Assembly: GCA_030761205.1 (NCBI GenBank)
Contig: JAULJL010000002.1
Span: 24,903,010-24,967,009 of the forward strand
Reading direction: 5' to 3'
DNA length: 64,000 nt
DNA from: Fremontodendron californicum
Taxonomy: Eukaryota > Streptophyta > Magnoliopsida > Malvales > Malvaceae
The position numbers and the translations under genes are program-made. A model generated the notes under the pieces. It was not told the origin of the DNA and did no database searches. It saw only the letters and a list, made by a program, of their open reading frames with translations. Below, piece by piece: positions 1 through 11,621 of the stretch; within the stretch, counting starts at the first letter, position 1; each line of letters opens with the position of its first letter.

Positions 1-2711
1 GAAAGTTAAGCTCCATGGTTGGCATCAAATGGGCATAGCCTCTCACCTAACCATAATCACTTGGTCTTGCCAAGATCATGAAGCCTTTCCATCTCAATAA
101 AATAGAAAATAAACCACGTAAAACAGAAAATAAGGTGAGCTTCATGGTAGGTAAAAATGGGCATAGCCTCTCTCCTAACCATGGTCACTTGGTCTAGCCA
201 AGATCATGTAGCCATTTCAACCTTTTTTGCTTCATATTTTGTAAAAAATCAGAACCTTAGAATACTCTAAAAACCTTGTAAAAATCATTTTTCACAACAA
301 CATGCAAGGAAGAAAAAAATAAAAAAAAACAAGGCAAATAAATGTGCCATATTCGGCCAAAGCATGAAACCAAAAAAAAAATATTGTTTTCCACCATTTT
401 AATGAAGAAGAAGAGATGAAAACATAAGTAAACATTTTAAAAACTTTATTTCTATGAAAAATGTAGTAGGAAAACAAGATAGAAAATCAAGAATACAGCA
501 TGGAAATCAAGAAGAAAGCTAGGCTAGAACTTGGTAGAGATGGCTACCTTCAAGCTCTCTATGGAAAACCTTTTTTTTATTTCTTTCAAAACCTTTTTTT
601 TTGCCAAATTAGCTACTGTTTCCAGCCACCAAATCCTCTGAAAAATAAAATCACCCCCATCCCTTTAGCCTTGGCCGAATGGCCCTCTAACCCTTGGATG
701 AGAATTGCACTTTTTCTCCTCCAATCTTGGCCTTTAGATTTAGATATTTTGATGATAACATAAAAATGTCATCTTGCCAATTGATATCAGCCCTTAAGAT
801 GTGTACTCAGCCCTTGTAGTAACCTTAGCCATTAGATGCAAAAGAGGACCAATCCCATGCACTCCTTTGCTTGCCCCTCTTGAGTGCCTACCCTTGGATG
901 AGTTGTGCTCTTCTATTCTTGGTCATTGGATGAGGACAACATAAAAAATGACATCTTGTAGATTAAATCAGCCCTCAACATGTGTACTCATCCTTTGTAG
1001 ATGGCCTAAGCCATTGGATGAAAAGAGATAATCCCATGCACTCCCTTACTCAACCGAATGGATGCTCACCCTTGGATGAATTGTGCTCATCTTTTTTCTA
1101 CCATTCTTGGCCATTAGATGAGGGTTCTTTGATGATAAATAAAAATTTCATTTTGGCATTTAAATTTGGCCATTGGATGGTGTATTCAACTTTCTTACAA
1201 GGCACCTAAGCTATTGGATGAAGGGGGACCATTTGCAAGGTGTTAGTGGTAGCATGTGGCTTGATAGTGACCATGGAATTAAATTGTTCAAGCTTCCTTC
1301 TTCTCCTATGTTGGCTGACCAAGGGAAGAGAAATCCCAACAATTTCTTCTTCTTTCATATTTTCATCAATTACGAATTTGCCCTTTTTGGTTTCTTTGGT
1401 GAAATAACCTTTTTGCCCCCCGAACCTAAATAAATATCAAACGGACTCCGAATTCAAATTTTATTTTTTCAATACTTTTGAAATATTAAAAAATTGAATT
1501 CTGGAAGTTTTCAAATTTTTTCGAGTCCATTTGCTAATTATTTCAAATTTATTTTCGAAATTACCCCTTTAATGCACCCGAACTTTACCATTTTTTAAAT
1601 GAGCTTCGAATCTAGATTTTTATTCACCAATATCTTCCAAATAATAAAAAAATGTGATCTAGAAGTTTTCATAATTCTTGTAGCTCATTTACTATTTTTT
1701 TTTGGATTTATCTGCTTAAATTACTACATAGGGGACCCGGGATTTGGCCATTTTGCAAACGAAGTTCGAATCAAGATTTTCTTTCACAAATCACTTCCAA
1801 ATAATTTAAAAATGAGATTTGCAAATTTTTAGAATTTTTGGAATTCATTTGCTATTTTTTCGGGATTTATCCTGTTGAATTACTACATAGGAGACCCGGT
1901 ATTTGGCCATTTTGCAAACGAACTCCGAATCAAGATTTTATTTCGCCAATATCTTCTAAATGATTTAAGAATGAGATTTGCAAATTTTCAAAATTTTTGG
2001 AGTTCATTTGCTATTTTTCCCATATTTTCCAATTTTGCCATTTAGCCTCCGAAACCTAGTTTTGCTCAAAACAAGTCCGATTTTCAGATTTTCTTCAAAC
2101 TGAGCCTTGGGCTATCCTTGTTTAATCATTTCTCATCAATTAAGGGCTTTATATCTTCTGAATCAGGCCATTACTTTAATTCTTCCAAATTTCACCGAAA
2201 TTCACCAAAAACTTCTAATTTTCGGTTTTCTTCCGAATTGACTTTTCTATCAGTTTTTCTTCCAAATGGCTTCTCCATTACCCATAGTCAGTGCTTATCT
2301 TTCATTTGAAACCTTCAATTTTGACCAATTTGATCGTTTAAGCACTTTTTCCTAAATTTCCCGAATTAGGGTTCTTTTTTACTGAAACTCGTAACCCAAC
2401 TTCCGAACTCCATATCTTTCAATGTAGACCTCGGATTATCAAAATTCTTTCACCATTTTTCAATTGAACCTCAGATCTTGATTTTGAAAATAGGTTGACT
2501 TTTTTAATAGTTAACTTTTTCAGGGTTCACTTTTTTGGGGTTGACATTTTTTGGGTTGACTTTTTCGAGTTTGACTTTTTCTATCTGCTTTCTTAGACTA
2601 AGCTTAGGAGTACCACCTGTAGGATGAGAAAAGCCTTTTAGCATTCTGAAACATCAATTTAGGAAGAAAATGTACCTGATTTAGGGGTCCGAACAAAATT
2701 AGGTGTCTATA
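1..2711 (-). repeat. Element C, 3' LTR (partial, runs off left edge)
   Basis: This is the start (U3 side) of a long Ogre-type LTR read on the minus strand. Its 5' terminus is at 2711, where the reverse complement reads TATAGACACCT, so the canonical TG is mutated to TA. It aligns base for base with 43561-45635, the other LTR of the same element. From that alignment about 3.2 kb of this LTR lies left of the window. It holds part of the LTR-internal ~159-bp repeat (about 1560-2030), marked by the phrase ATGGCCAAATcccGG in reverse complement. Short open frames on either strand here have no recognisable domain and are not called as genes. Confidence 0.88.
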
Positions 2712-2712
2712 G

Positions 2713-2725
2713 CTGCTCCTCTTTG
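2713..2725 (-). other. Element C polypurine tract
   Basis: The reverse complement reads CAAAGAGGAGCAG, immediately outside the LTR start at 2711. The same purine tract (AAAGAGGGGCAG or a close variant) precedes the 3' LTRs of elements A (18697) and D (50103), so it is the plus-strand DNA primer site of this family. Confidence 0.8.
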
Positions 2726-2985
2726 GCTATTGCTGAGAATCAGGAATCAGGCAAAGATAAATAAACACTAATTTTGTACGGTTAGTGAAATCACATGTGA
2801 AGGAAAGGGAAAGGGGTTTTCTTTTTATCTTTTCTTTTTTTTTCGTCATTTTTTCATTTCATTTCATTCATTTTTTTTTTATTTTGAAAAAGCTGTAAAT
2901 TGAAGATTTTGTCCTTAAATTGAATTCCCTGACTAATCAAGGCTCGACCCGTCTTAAGGAAACGGGTTCGATTCAAAAGAAAAGA

Positions 2986-3515
2986 TTGTGCCCGAAGGTC
3001 TTAAGAATGGTGCCCGAAGATCTTAAAAATGGTGCCCGATGGTCTTAAAAATTGTGCCCGGAGGTCTTAAAAATGGTGCCCAGAGGTCTTACCCGTGATG
3101 AAAAATTATGCCCGAATGTCTTAAAAATGGTGCCCGAAGGTCTTTAAAATGGTGCCCGGAGATCTTAAAAATGGTGCTCGAAGGTCTTTAAAAATAGTGT
3201 CCGAGGGTCTTTAAAATGGTGCCCGAAGATCTTTAAAATGGTGCCCAAAGGTCTTTAAAATGGTGCTCGAAGGTCTTTAAAAATGGTGCCCGAAGGTGTT
3301 TAAAATGGTGCCTGAAGGTCTTTAAAAATGGTGCCCGAAGGTCTTTAAAAATGCTGCCCGAAGGTCTTCAAAAATGGTGCCCGAAGGTCTTTAAAATGGT
3401 GCCCGAAGGTCTTTAAAAATGGTGCCCGAAGGTCTTTAAAAATGGTGCCCGAAGGTCTTTAAAAATAATGCCCGAAGGTCTTTAAAAATGGTGCCCGAAG
3501 GTCTTACCCGTGATT
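2986..3515 (-). repeat. ~23-bp tandem repeat in element C 3' region
   Basis: About twenty degenerate head-to-tail copies of the unit GGTGCCCGAAGGTCTTTAAAAAT as read on the plus strand. Related units, in opposite orientation, occupy 17660-18360 in element A. Units follow each other without unique spacers, so this is a minisatellite and not a CRISPR array. Confidence 0.9.
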
Positions 3516-3527
3516 AAAATACCTTGA

Positions 3528-3725
3528 CGACGGTCTCAAGACTTGACTCATTTGATAAAACAGAATGAATTCGATTTAACACAAAAAGAAATACCTCAAC
3601 TATGGTCTCAAGGCTTGACTCATTTGATAAAACAGAATGAATTCGATTTTAAAACCAAAGGAAATACCTCGACGGTGGTCTCAAGGCTCGACTCATTTGA
3701 GAAGCAAAACGAGTTCGATTTGGGA
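3528..3725 (-). repeat. ~62-bp tandem repeat in element C 3' region
   Basis: Three copies of a unit containing GGTCTCAAGRCTTGACTCAT and GAATTCGATTT. The ends of each unit resemble the single phrase found next to the repeats in A (about 18365-18400), so it is probably a local expansion. Confidence 0.8.
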
Positions 3726-4717
3726 AGCCAAAGTTTTCTTGATTTCTGCAATGTTAGCTAAATGCAATGATGAGAATGACATGCTTTGCAAATGCTTATA
3801 TGTTTCCTGAGGATGTATGTAGTTAAATGATTGTGTCATGATTTCTAATCCATGGTTTCTTTGAGGTTCATAGATTATCTTACTTCATAACGGAGTCTTC
3901 AATTGTTCACTGATGCACCACTTAAAGAATCCTTTACTCAAGATAATTTGTCAAACAGTCCCAGTTTCTGACTTCACTGAAATTCAAAAATTTCTGACTT
4001 CGTGACGGCATCTCCAGCACATTCACTGTTTTCCTTTACTTGGTGAATTTTCTATCAGGATCAGTGGTTTCCAACCTTTTCTAAGATTTAGATCTATTGC
4101 TTAGTAATACTTTCAAACTCCCTTTTATTAAATAATTTATATTTACTAATTATTAATCAATTTAATAACAAACAAAAATCCAATTTCAATAATGTATGAA
4201 AGAAAGTATGAAACAAGCAATTGTCATAAAAGGGTAACAAAATTTATTACAACAAAATATTTTAAAATGATAAAAGTAGATATTAAGGATATAAGAAACA
4301 AATGTAAAGTTATAGGCTGTTGATGCCCCTGATGCGAAATATCTTGGACCCCTCATTTTTCAAATCATTTGAAATTTCTCTTGAACGGTCAATTTACTTG
4401 GGTAATCCCTCAGCTTCCGTAGTTGCGTCAGACTGAGTTGTTCCCCTTTTTTCTGATTTTCAAACACTTTCTCCCCCTTTACACGTAGCATTGACTCAAA
4501 CCTTTATCAGTACTTGAGCCTTCCTTTGCGGGTTTTCAACTCAAGTGTCACCCATTCGGTATTAAGTCACCTTTTACGGGTTTTCGGCTTAAACCTCTTC
4601 TTTTACAATCTCTCTTTTTTTTTTTTTTACCACGCATCTGAGAATTCTAAATGTTTCCAAGGTAAAAATGTCAATTCAAAAGATGGGATAAATTCTGAGA
4701 AAAACCTTTCAAATTAA

Positions 4718-4722
4718 ATACT
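4718..4722. other. Target-site duplication, left of element A (atact)
   Basis: Five bases directly before the TG start of the element A 5' LTR. The right copy at 23813-23817 is atacc, differing by one transition. Sequence on either side of A joins into a continuous match to the uninterrupted homologous region near 16310-16350 of A itself, which supports a genuine insertion. Confidence 0.75.
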
Positions 4723-5399
4723 TGTAGACACTTAATTTTGTTCGGACCACTAAACAGGTATGTTTTCTTCCTATATTGATGTTTCCGAGTGTAAAAAGAC
4801 TTTTTTCATCTTGCAGGTGGTACTCCGAGACTTAGTTTAAGAGGGCGAGCATAAAAAGTCAAAATTGAAAAAAGTCAACCCTAAAAAAGTCAACCCCAGA
4901 AAGTCAACTACTGAAAAAGTCAACCCACTTTCAAAATCAATATTTTAAGTTCAATCGAAAAATGGTGAAAGAATTTTAATAATCTGAGGTCTACATTGAA
5001 AGATATGGAGTTCAGAAGTTGGGATTTGGAGATTCAGTAGAAAGGAAACCTTAATTCGAGAAATTTGGGGAAAAGTGCTTAAACGATCAAATTGGTCGAA
5101 ATTGAAGGTTCCAAATGAAAGATAAGCACTGACTACGGGTAATGGAGAAGCCACTTGCAAGAAAAACTGAAAGAAAAGTCAATCCGGGAGAAAATCGAGA
5201 ATTAGGGTTTTTAGTGGATTTCGGTGAAATCGAGAAGAATCACGGAAATGGCCTGACTTGGTAAGACCAAAGCTCCCAATGGATGAGGAATGATTAAAAA
5301 GGGATAGCCCAAGGCTCAGCTTGAAGAAAATCTGAAAATCAAACTTGTTTTGAGCAAAATCGAGTTTCGGAGGCAAAAGGGCAAAATTGGAAAATTTGG

Positions 5400-5990
5400 G
5401 AAAAATAGCAAATGGACTCTGAAAATGCTGAAAATTTGTTAGTATCATTCTTAAATCATTTGGAAGAGATTGGTTAAATAAAATCTTGATTCGGATTTCG
5501 TTTGCAAAATGGCCAAATCCCGGGCTTCTTATATAGTAATTCAAAAAGGAAAATCCCGAAAAAATAGCAAATGAGCTCCAAATCGTATGAAATTTTGCAA
5601 ATCTTATTTTTAAATTATTTGGAAGAGATTGGCGAAAGAAAATCTTGATTCGGAGTTCGTTTGCAAAATGGCCAAATCCCGGGCCTCCTATGCAATAATT
5701 CAAGAAGATAAATCCCGGAAAAATAGCAAATGAGCTCCAAAAATTATGAAATTTTACAAATCTCAATTTTAAATTATTTTGAAGAGATTGGTGAAAAGAA
5801 ATCTTGATTTTGAGTTCATTTGCAAAATGGCCAAATCCCGGGCCTCCTATGCAGTAATTCAAGCCTATAAATCCCGCAAAAATACCAAATGAGCTCCAAA
5901 AATTATGAAAACTTTCAGATCACACTTTTAAATTATTTGGAAGAGATTGGTGAAGAAAAATCTTGATTTGGAGCTCGTTTAAAAAATGGT
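5400..5990 (+). repeat. ~159-bp tandem repeat inside the element A 5' LTR
   Basis: The phrase ATGGCCAAATCCCGGGC recurs at about 5509, 5668 and 5827, a spacing of 159 bp, with further diverged units on either side. The same array exists in every Ogre-type LTR here (about 1560-2030, 19380-19970, 45080-45600, 50780-51250). Because 159 is a multiple of three, an antisense frame stays open through it. Confidence 0.85.
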
Positions 5991-8865
5991 AAAATGTGGG
6001 GGCATAAAAGGGCATTTTTGGAAGAAAAAATCCAAATAAATAGCAAACGAACTCGGATAATTTTGAAAACTTCCAGAACTCAATGTTTTCTTATTTTGGA
6101 AGTATTAAAAATAAAAATTGAATTTTCAGTCCGTTTGATATTTATTTGCATCCGAGGGGCAAAATGGTCATTTCACCCAAGCAACCGAAAAGGGCTTATT
6201 TGAGCCTTTCAAAAAATCAGACTTGGGCTGGAAAAAAGAAGTGCTGGCCTGCCCAAGCCCAAAGGAAGGAGGAAGCTTCTGATTTTTCAATCAAATGGCT
6301 AAAAAACAAGAGTTAGTTAGAGATTCTCTTTGATCAAGCCATGGTGATTAAGCCATATAGGCCAAGAGAGATGTCAACATTATTCTTGAACAGCTGTAAT
6401 TTGAGATAGCTGATATGCTAATCTAAAGGTGGTAATTTCATGATTTTTTCACCTTGAATTATTAGCCATTTGATGGAAAATTGGTTACAAAAAAATGACA
6501 ACATCTTGGAGAATTAAAGGGCCATTCGACCAGCACTTATTGAGAGGGAGAAAATTCATTTTTACATTTCATTTTGCTTAGTTCTTTGAGTTTTTACTTG
6601 GTTTTTCTCTTTTTGGTTGAAAGCAAAAAAGAAAAGTTTAGAAAAGAAAGGAAAGTTTGAAGAAGCTAGAAATATAGCTTCTTGAGGTTGCTCTTGAGCA
6701 CCAACTCTTGCACTTTCTTGATTTTCCATTCTTATTTTTGCTATTTTGATTACTATTTGGTGACTTTCCATTTTAAATAAATGTTTTTTTTTTATTGTTC
6801 TTCTTAAGTTCTTCCTTCATCTCTTTCTTAAATATGTTTTTTACAATTTTTTTATATTATACTCACCATGGCCAAATGGCCTATATTATTTATTTAAGTT
6901 GCTGTTTTGGTTTATTTTATCATATTGTTTATGTTATTTTCTTTGATCTTGGTGTTTTAAATGTTATTTTACTTCATATTCTTGAGTTATATTTAATTTG
7001 GTTGCTTTGTTTGTTGCCATTTATGTTTTAAATATCATGTTTTTGCATTTTTAATTTTATGTTTTCATGATGTTTAAATTTGAGCAAGTTTTAGATTTAG
7101 TATATCAAGTGTTTGTGAAAATGCTTGTGTGGTCTTTGCATGATTTGAGTTTTATATCTTAGTTGAGCATGTTTTAGATTTAGTATATTAAGTGTTTGTG
7201 AAAATTCTTGTGTGGTTTTTGCATGATTTAAGTGTTATATTTTAGTTGAGCATGTTATTATACCAAGTGTTTGTGAAAATGCCATGCTTGTTGGAGCTTG
7301 AGGCCATTTGGCTACTCCATGTGTTTTGCATTGTGTGTTGCATTTTTGCCATGTTAGTTGGTAGGTTTTTGCATTTGTATGACATTTGATTTAGTTGAGT
7401 ATGTTAGTATACCAAGTGTTTGTGAAAATGCCATGTTTGCTAGTCACATTATTCCATTCGGCCACCCTTGGAATTTTTGCATTTTATGTGCATTCTTGCC
7501 ATGTTGATAGGTTAGCATTTGCATGATATTAGGTTGATTTTTTGGTTTAATCATGATTTGTGTTTGTGAAAATGCCATGCATATTTTAGTTATTAAGTTA
7601 GGTTTATTTGCCATGCATGTTCATGCATTTTAGGTCTAGGTTGCATTAAATGCCATGCAAGTTCATTTAGGTCTAGGTCACTTTATGAATGCCATGCATT
7701 TTTTCATGACATTTAGGTTTAAATCCATGCATTTCATCCATTATGTTTGCTGTATTGTTTCATGCATTTCGTGTTCATGCCACTTGAATAATGACTTGAG
7801 CCAATTAATGGTTTAAAGTCATGCTCTCTTGAGCACACTTGTGGAAAATTAAAGTTTGTCAATTTGATTATTCTACCTTTGTGATTTTTTTTTTACTTAG
7901 CCAATTTTTATCTAACTTTTAAAAAGTCCTAGCTACTGTTTGTGAGCTATTTTATGAGTTTCAAATATTTTTACTTTGATTTTTAAATGATTTTATCAAA
8001 GGCAAAAATGTGTTTTGACAAAACAGTTTTTTTTCACCCAGTACTCGTACATTTCCGATTTTTCTGAGAATACATCTTTAATCAAAAAATTAAGCCGATT
8101 TTCTCCAGTGTATTTTTACATGTCCTGAGTCTCCCATATTTTTTTCAGAATTTTTTGAATTCTTAAAAATAGGGTAAAAAATTGTGGCTTAAAACTGGAC
8201 AGTGGAGTCAGAATAGAATTTAAAGAAAAATCATTTTTCTGTTTTGGTTAAGTTACCTAGAGTGGGCTGATTAGGAGGGTTAGCCACTGACTTAGGGTAG
8301 TTCCTAAGCCTTTTAAAACTCTAAAAATAGTTTTTCAAGTCTTGGGTTAAGGGTAGTCAAGTCCGGATTTTTTAAACCTAGGAAGTTAGAGCCATTTAAA
8401 AATGATTTAGCCTAGTTTTTATTTTTAATTCAAGCTTTTCAAAATTGTTTTCAAACAATCACAAAGTATTTTGGTTTAAGAATATTTAATTTGAAATATT
8501 TTCCTAAGGTAGCCGGATATCTTTTTAGATATACGGATTTCCTTAATAAAAGGAAAAAATTCAGTTCATGCATTGCATTTTTCATATTCATGCATTTTAT
8601 ATAATATGTGATTCTTGTTATAATAATTTCTATGATATTGTTATTATTTTGATTTATATTTTTTGATGTTATATGGTTTATTATATGGTTTTGAATATTT
8701 CATGATATCCTATGCTTTTATTTAGTTATTTTTTATTTAGCATATACTATGTTCATGCATTATTATTTTTGTTTTCATGCATATTATATGATAGCATTAT
8801 TTTATTCCATGTCATTTAAATTATATGCCATATCATTCATATTTGTCATGTCATTTAAATCATTT

Positions 8866-9085
8866 CATTTAGGACATATTATGTCATCTAGAATATTTTA
8901 TTTCATTTAGATTATATCTTATGACTTAGGATATTGCATTTCATGTAGAATATATTATATTACCTAGGTCATTTCATTTCATTTAGGACATATTATGTCA
9001 TCTAGAATATTTTATTTCATTTAGATCATATCATATGACTTAGGATATTGCATTTCATATAGAATGTATTATGTTACATAGGTCA
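8866..9085 (+). repeat. ~113-bp duplicated unit in element A 5' LTR
   Basis: Two adjacent copies of a unit containing GACATATTATGTCATCTAG and TTATTTCATTTAGAT. The 3' LTR (about 22860-22980) has only one, which explains the length difference between the LTRs. Confidence 0.75.
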
Positions 9086-9938
9086 TTTAATTTCATTTAG
9101 AATATATCATATAACTTAGGATATTTCATTTCATTTAGAATATGCTAAGGCATTCAAATCATGTCGTGTCATTTAGGTTGCATTATATTATTTAGATTTT
9201 GCTATGTCATTTTATTTATGTCATGCATATACATATTCATTTCATTTAAATATTTTCAAAAAAGATAATGGTTTTCAATAAAATAAAGATATTCCCGACT
9301 TAAAATAATTCATGAGTTCTCTGCCGGGTTTGCTGGGGAGGATATCATCAATTATTATTAATAACGAAATATCTTCTTTAAAAAGAGAATGATTCGGAAA
9401 ATGTTCAAAAATTAATAAAAATTTCTATATTTTGCCACGTTTGTTGGGGAATATAAGAAAATTTTGAATTTATAGATTCCGGATCATTTTCAATTAAATA
9501 TGGAATTATTTTTCTTTAAATTGGGAATTAACTTGAAATACTAAATTTAAAACCAATTTTTACCGAGACTTGAGATAACACACAATTAATAAGGTATCGA
9601 TTTACACGGGCATTGTGGGGGTGCTAATCCTTCCCCACACGTAACCGACTCGCGAACCCGCTTCTTTGATTTCTCTGGTTTAAAACGCAGACTTGAAATT
9701 GGTATTTAAAATGTTTTAATTAATTTTTAAAATATTTTATAAAACTGGTTTTAATAGGTGGCCGATCACACCTAGCTAAAAAAGATTGGTGGCAACTCCA
9801 TGTCTTTTTTAAGGTCATTTTCAAAACCTTCATTTTTTAGAGGAATTAAGTCGACTTTTCCTCGATTTTTTTAATGTCACGCTTAACAAATAATAAAGTC
9901 TTCCGATGAGACTCGTTATTTTTTAGGTTGCGGCTGCT

Positions 9939-9957
9939 TGGCGACTCCGCTGGGGAC
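9939..9957 (+). other. Primer-binding site of element A
   Basis: TGGCGACTCCGCTGGGGAC, three bases after the LTR end. It begins TGG, the complement of a tRNA 3' CCA. The identical sequence is found reverse-complemented in element C at 40308-40326. Ogre elements are known to prime from tRNA-Arg. I infer the same here but could not align it to a tRNA. Confidence 0.88.
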
Positions 9958-10336
9958 ATGTAGAGAGTCAGGCCTAGAATTAGTCGTGTGTTATCAAAGT
10001 CTCGATTTTGTTGGTTTAATTGGTATTTAATTTTAATTCCCACATTTTTAATAAGGAGAACTTTGAAAATAATAAAATGTTTTTAAATATGCTCATACTC
10101 ATGTGCATGCATTTTATTATTGTTCTCTAGTTATTTAAGGTTGTATATTATAATTGCTTATTGGTTAATGCGTTACACTATTCTTGAATGTTTTAATTGC
10201 TAAGGCATTTAGAATAAGGTTTGTAGAATAGGTGGTGAAAGGTTTGTTATTCCTCCACACACACTACACGTGCATTTGCATATCATGAATCCTATACCCG
10301 GTTTCCGTCCTTTTAAGTGGAAGTAAAGTAACTAAG

Positions 10337-10430
10337 CCTTCGTGATTGATCCTCCATATGGGCTAGTGAAACACTTTCGGAGTATAAAGTACCTAATGCC
10401 TTCGTGATAATGCTCCGCATGGGCATAGGA
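10337..10430 (+). repeat. Duplicated leader core
   Basis: Two direct copies 62 bp apart, starting at 10337 and 10399, of the core GCCTTCGTGAT-ATCCTCC-TATGGGC. Both copies are also present in the two element C leaders on the minus strand, so the duplication predates the split of A and C. Confidence 0.75.
10372..10386 (+). other. Conserved leader hairpin 1
   Basis: ACACT-TTCGG-AGTAT: a short stem around a TTCGG loop, with one C-A mismatch. In element C copy 2 (34364-34378, minus strand) the stem is perfect (ACACT/AGTGT). The structural role is inferred. Confidence 0.4.
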
Positions 10431-10479
10431 AAATATACTCTAACGAATTGAACCCGCTTTTATCGGGGTGCCTTACTAG

Positions 10480-10500
10480 CCTTCACCGGCGACAGTGAGG
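10480..10500 (+). other. Conserved leader hairpin 2
   Basis: CCTTCAC and GTGAGG pair across CGGCGACA with one bulged T. The same pairing is kept in element C at 34249-34269 and 39764-39784 (minus strand). It is a candidate dimerisation or packaging structure; I inferred this only from position and conservation. Confidence 0.45.
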
Positions 10501-11142
10501 AGCAATTCGGGGCCTTTAGATCCGATTCACCCTCATATAGTGAACCTAGGCGAAGCCATGCTGGATTTTCGTTAGATATACCGAAAATAGGAACACATGG
10601 AGGAACATTTCTAAACCTTTTGTTACCTATTTTACACTCTGAAGAAGTTTTGTAGATCGAGCAACGATGTACGTACATCGCCCGTAATAAATGTGATAAT
10701 CCGTCCCAAAGGCATTGTGATACCTATATAAGTAGATATTTGTTGGGGCAAAATATTCATTAATTGTTTGAAAAAATAAAAAAAAAAGCCTTTCTCAAGC
10801 ATGTCTGCATTTTGCACATTTCATACATGTGTGAATAGAGCATGTACATTTTTTGGTTGTGTTATTATTCTCATTCTTTGCAATAAACAGTTGGTAATAA
10901 TAATCTCATTTGATGATTTCATAAAACCGGTAGTGTTGCATGAACATTTGGACATTGTACCATAGTAAGATCCACTACCCCGGAATTCTTTTGAAAATAA
11001 TATGATTGGTTTTTCATAAAAAAAAACATGTTTAAAAAAAATCATAAATTTGGAGGGAAATCTTGCATAATGAGATTTTTGAATAATCAAGATTTAGGTC
11101 CCACCAATCATTGGTTAATTTATTTGTATCATTTTGACATCA

Positions 11143-11490
11143 TGCCACAGTCTTAACATGCATGGTTCTTCATTGTAGAATACGTTTGTGATATACATAG
11201 TCATTCTTTGTACCTACCTTTGTATTAATTCATTTATTCTTAGCATGTATCATGTCACAGTCCTAACATGTATGGTTATTCATTGTAGAATACATTTGTG
11301 ATATACATGGTCATTCTTTGTACCTACCTTCGTATTAATTCATTTAGTCTTAGCATGTATCATTTTGACATCATAGCATGCATGGTCATTCATTGTAGAA
11401 TACGTTTATGGCATGCATAGTCATTATTTGTATATACTTGTGCATCAATTTATTCATTTTTTAAATGCATCATGTTGGCATTAGATGGCA
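11143..11490 (+). repeat. ~115-bp tandem repeat before the first ORF of A
   Basis: Three diverging copies of a unit containing GGTCATTCATTGTAGAATAC, GTGATATACAT and TAGCATGTATCAT. Diverged relatives occur after the ORF at 12830-13330 and in element D at 46280-46810. Confidence 0.8.
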
Positions 11491-11621
11491 TCCATAGCAT
11501 ACATAGTCATCATAATTTCTCTGTATATGTTCATGCATTAATCATCAGTATATTCATGCACATATGAATAGAGCATGTACATTAACAATTGTATTCTTAA
11601 TTTCATGACATTTTCATTTGC

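Larger units (their letters stand above)
2726..4722 (-). other. Element C 3' untranslated region, distal part
   Basis: Non-coding 3' region of C, separated from its proximal part (23813-24325) by the insertion of element A. On the minus strand it matches the 3' region of element A (about 16.3-18.7 kb). The match includes the block with the extended phrase CTGATTC(T/C)TGATTCTCAGCAATAGCC next to the polypurine tract. It carries two tandem-repeat blocks (listed separately), a T/A-rich low-complexity run at about 2815-2890, and unique-looking AT-rich sequence from 3726 to 4722 with no supported gene. Confidence 0.75.
4723..9935 (+). repeat. Element A 5' LTR (5213 bp)
   Basis: Starts TGTAGACACTTAATTTTG and ends GGTTGCGGCT, where the other copies read GGTTGCGACA, so the terminal CA is mutated. 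It contains the ~159-bp internal repeat (5400-5990). A region rich in CATGCAT motifs lies at 7560-7780 and 8570-8780, and a series of CATTTCATTTAG-type repeats at 8800-9240. It is 110 bp longer than the 3' LTR, accounted for by one extra copy of a ~113-bp unit around 8870-9080. The long antisense frame at 5179-5862 is produced by the repeat and is not called as a gene. No TATA box could be assigned with confidence. Confidence 0.93.
9958..11621 (+). other. Element A leader (untranslated)
   Basis: Non-coding leader between PBS and the first ORF. The part 10290-10640 is conserved in both leader copies of element C (34130-34460 and 39650-39970) and contains a repeated core and hairpins, listed separately. 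The part 11143-11480 is a tandem repeat. Short frames here (for example 10460-11090 on the minus strand) have no recognisable domain. Confidence 0.8.

Noticed and set aside
2986..3515. CRISPR-like array of short repeats
   Set aside because: Units are contiguous without unique spacers, the setting is a plant retrotransposon 3' region, and no cas genes are present.
5179..5862. 227-codon minus-strand ORF as a host or element gene
   Set aside because: It lies wholly in an LTR tandem repeat, is broken in the sister LTR at 19153-19834, and has no known domain.
10632..11090. Minus-strand ORFs in the leader of A
   Set aside because: No domain, not kept in the matching leaders of C.
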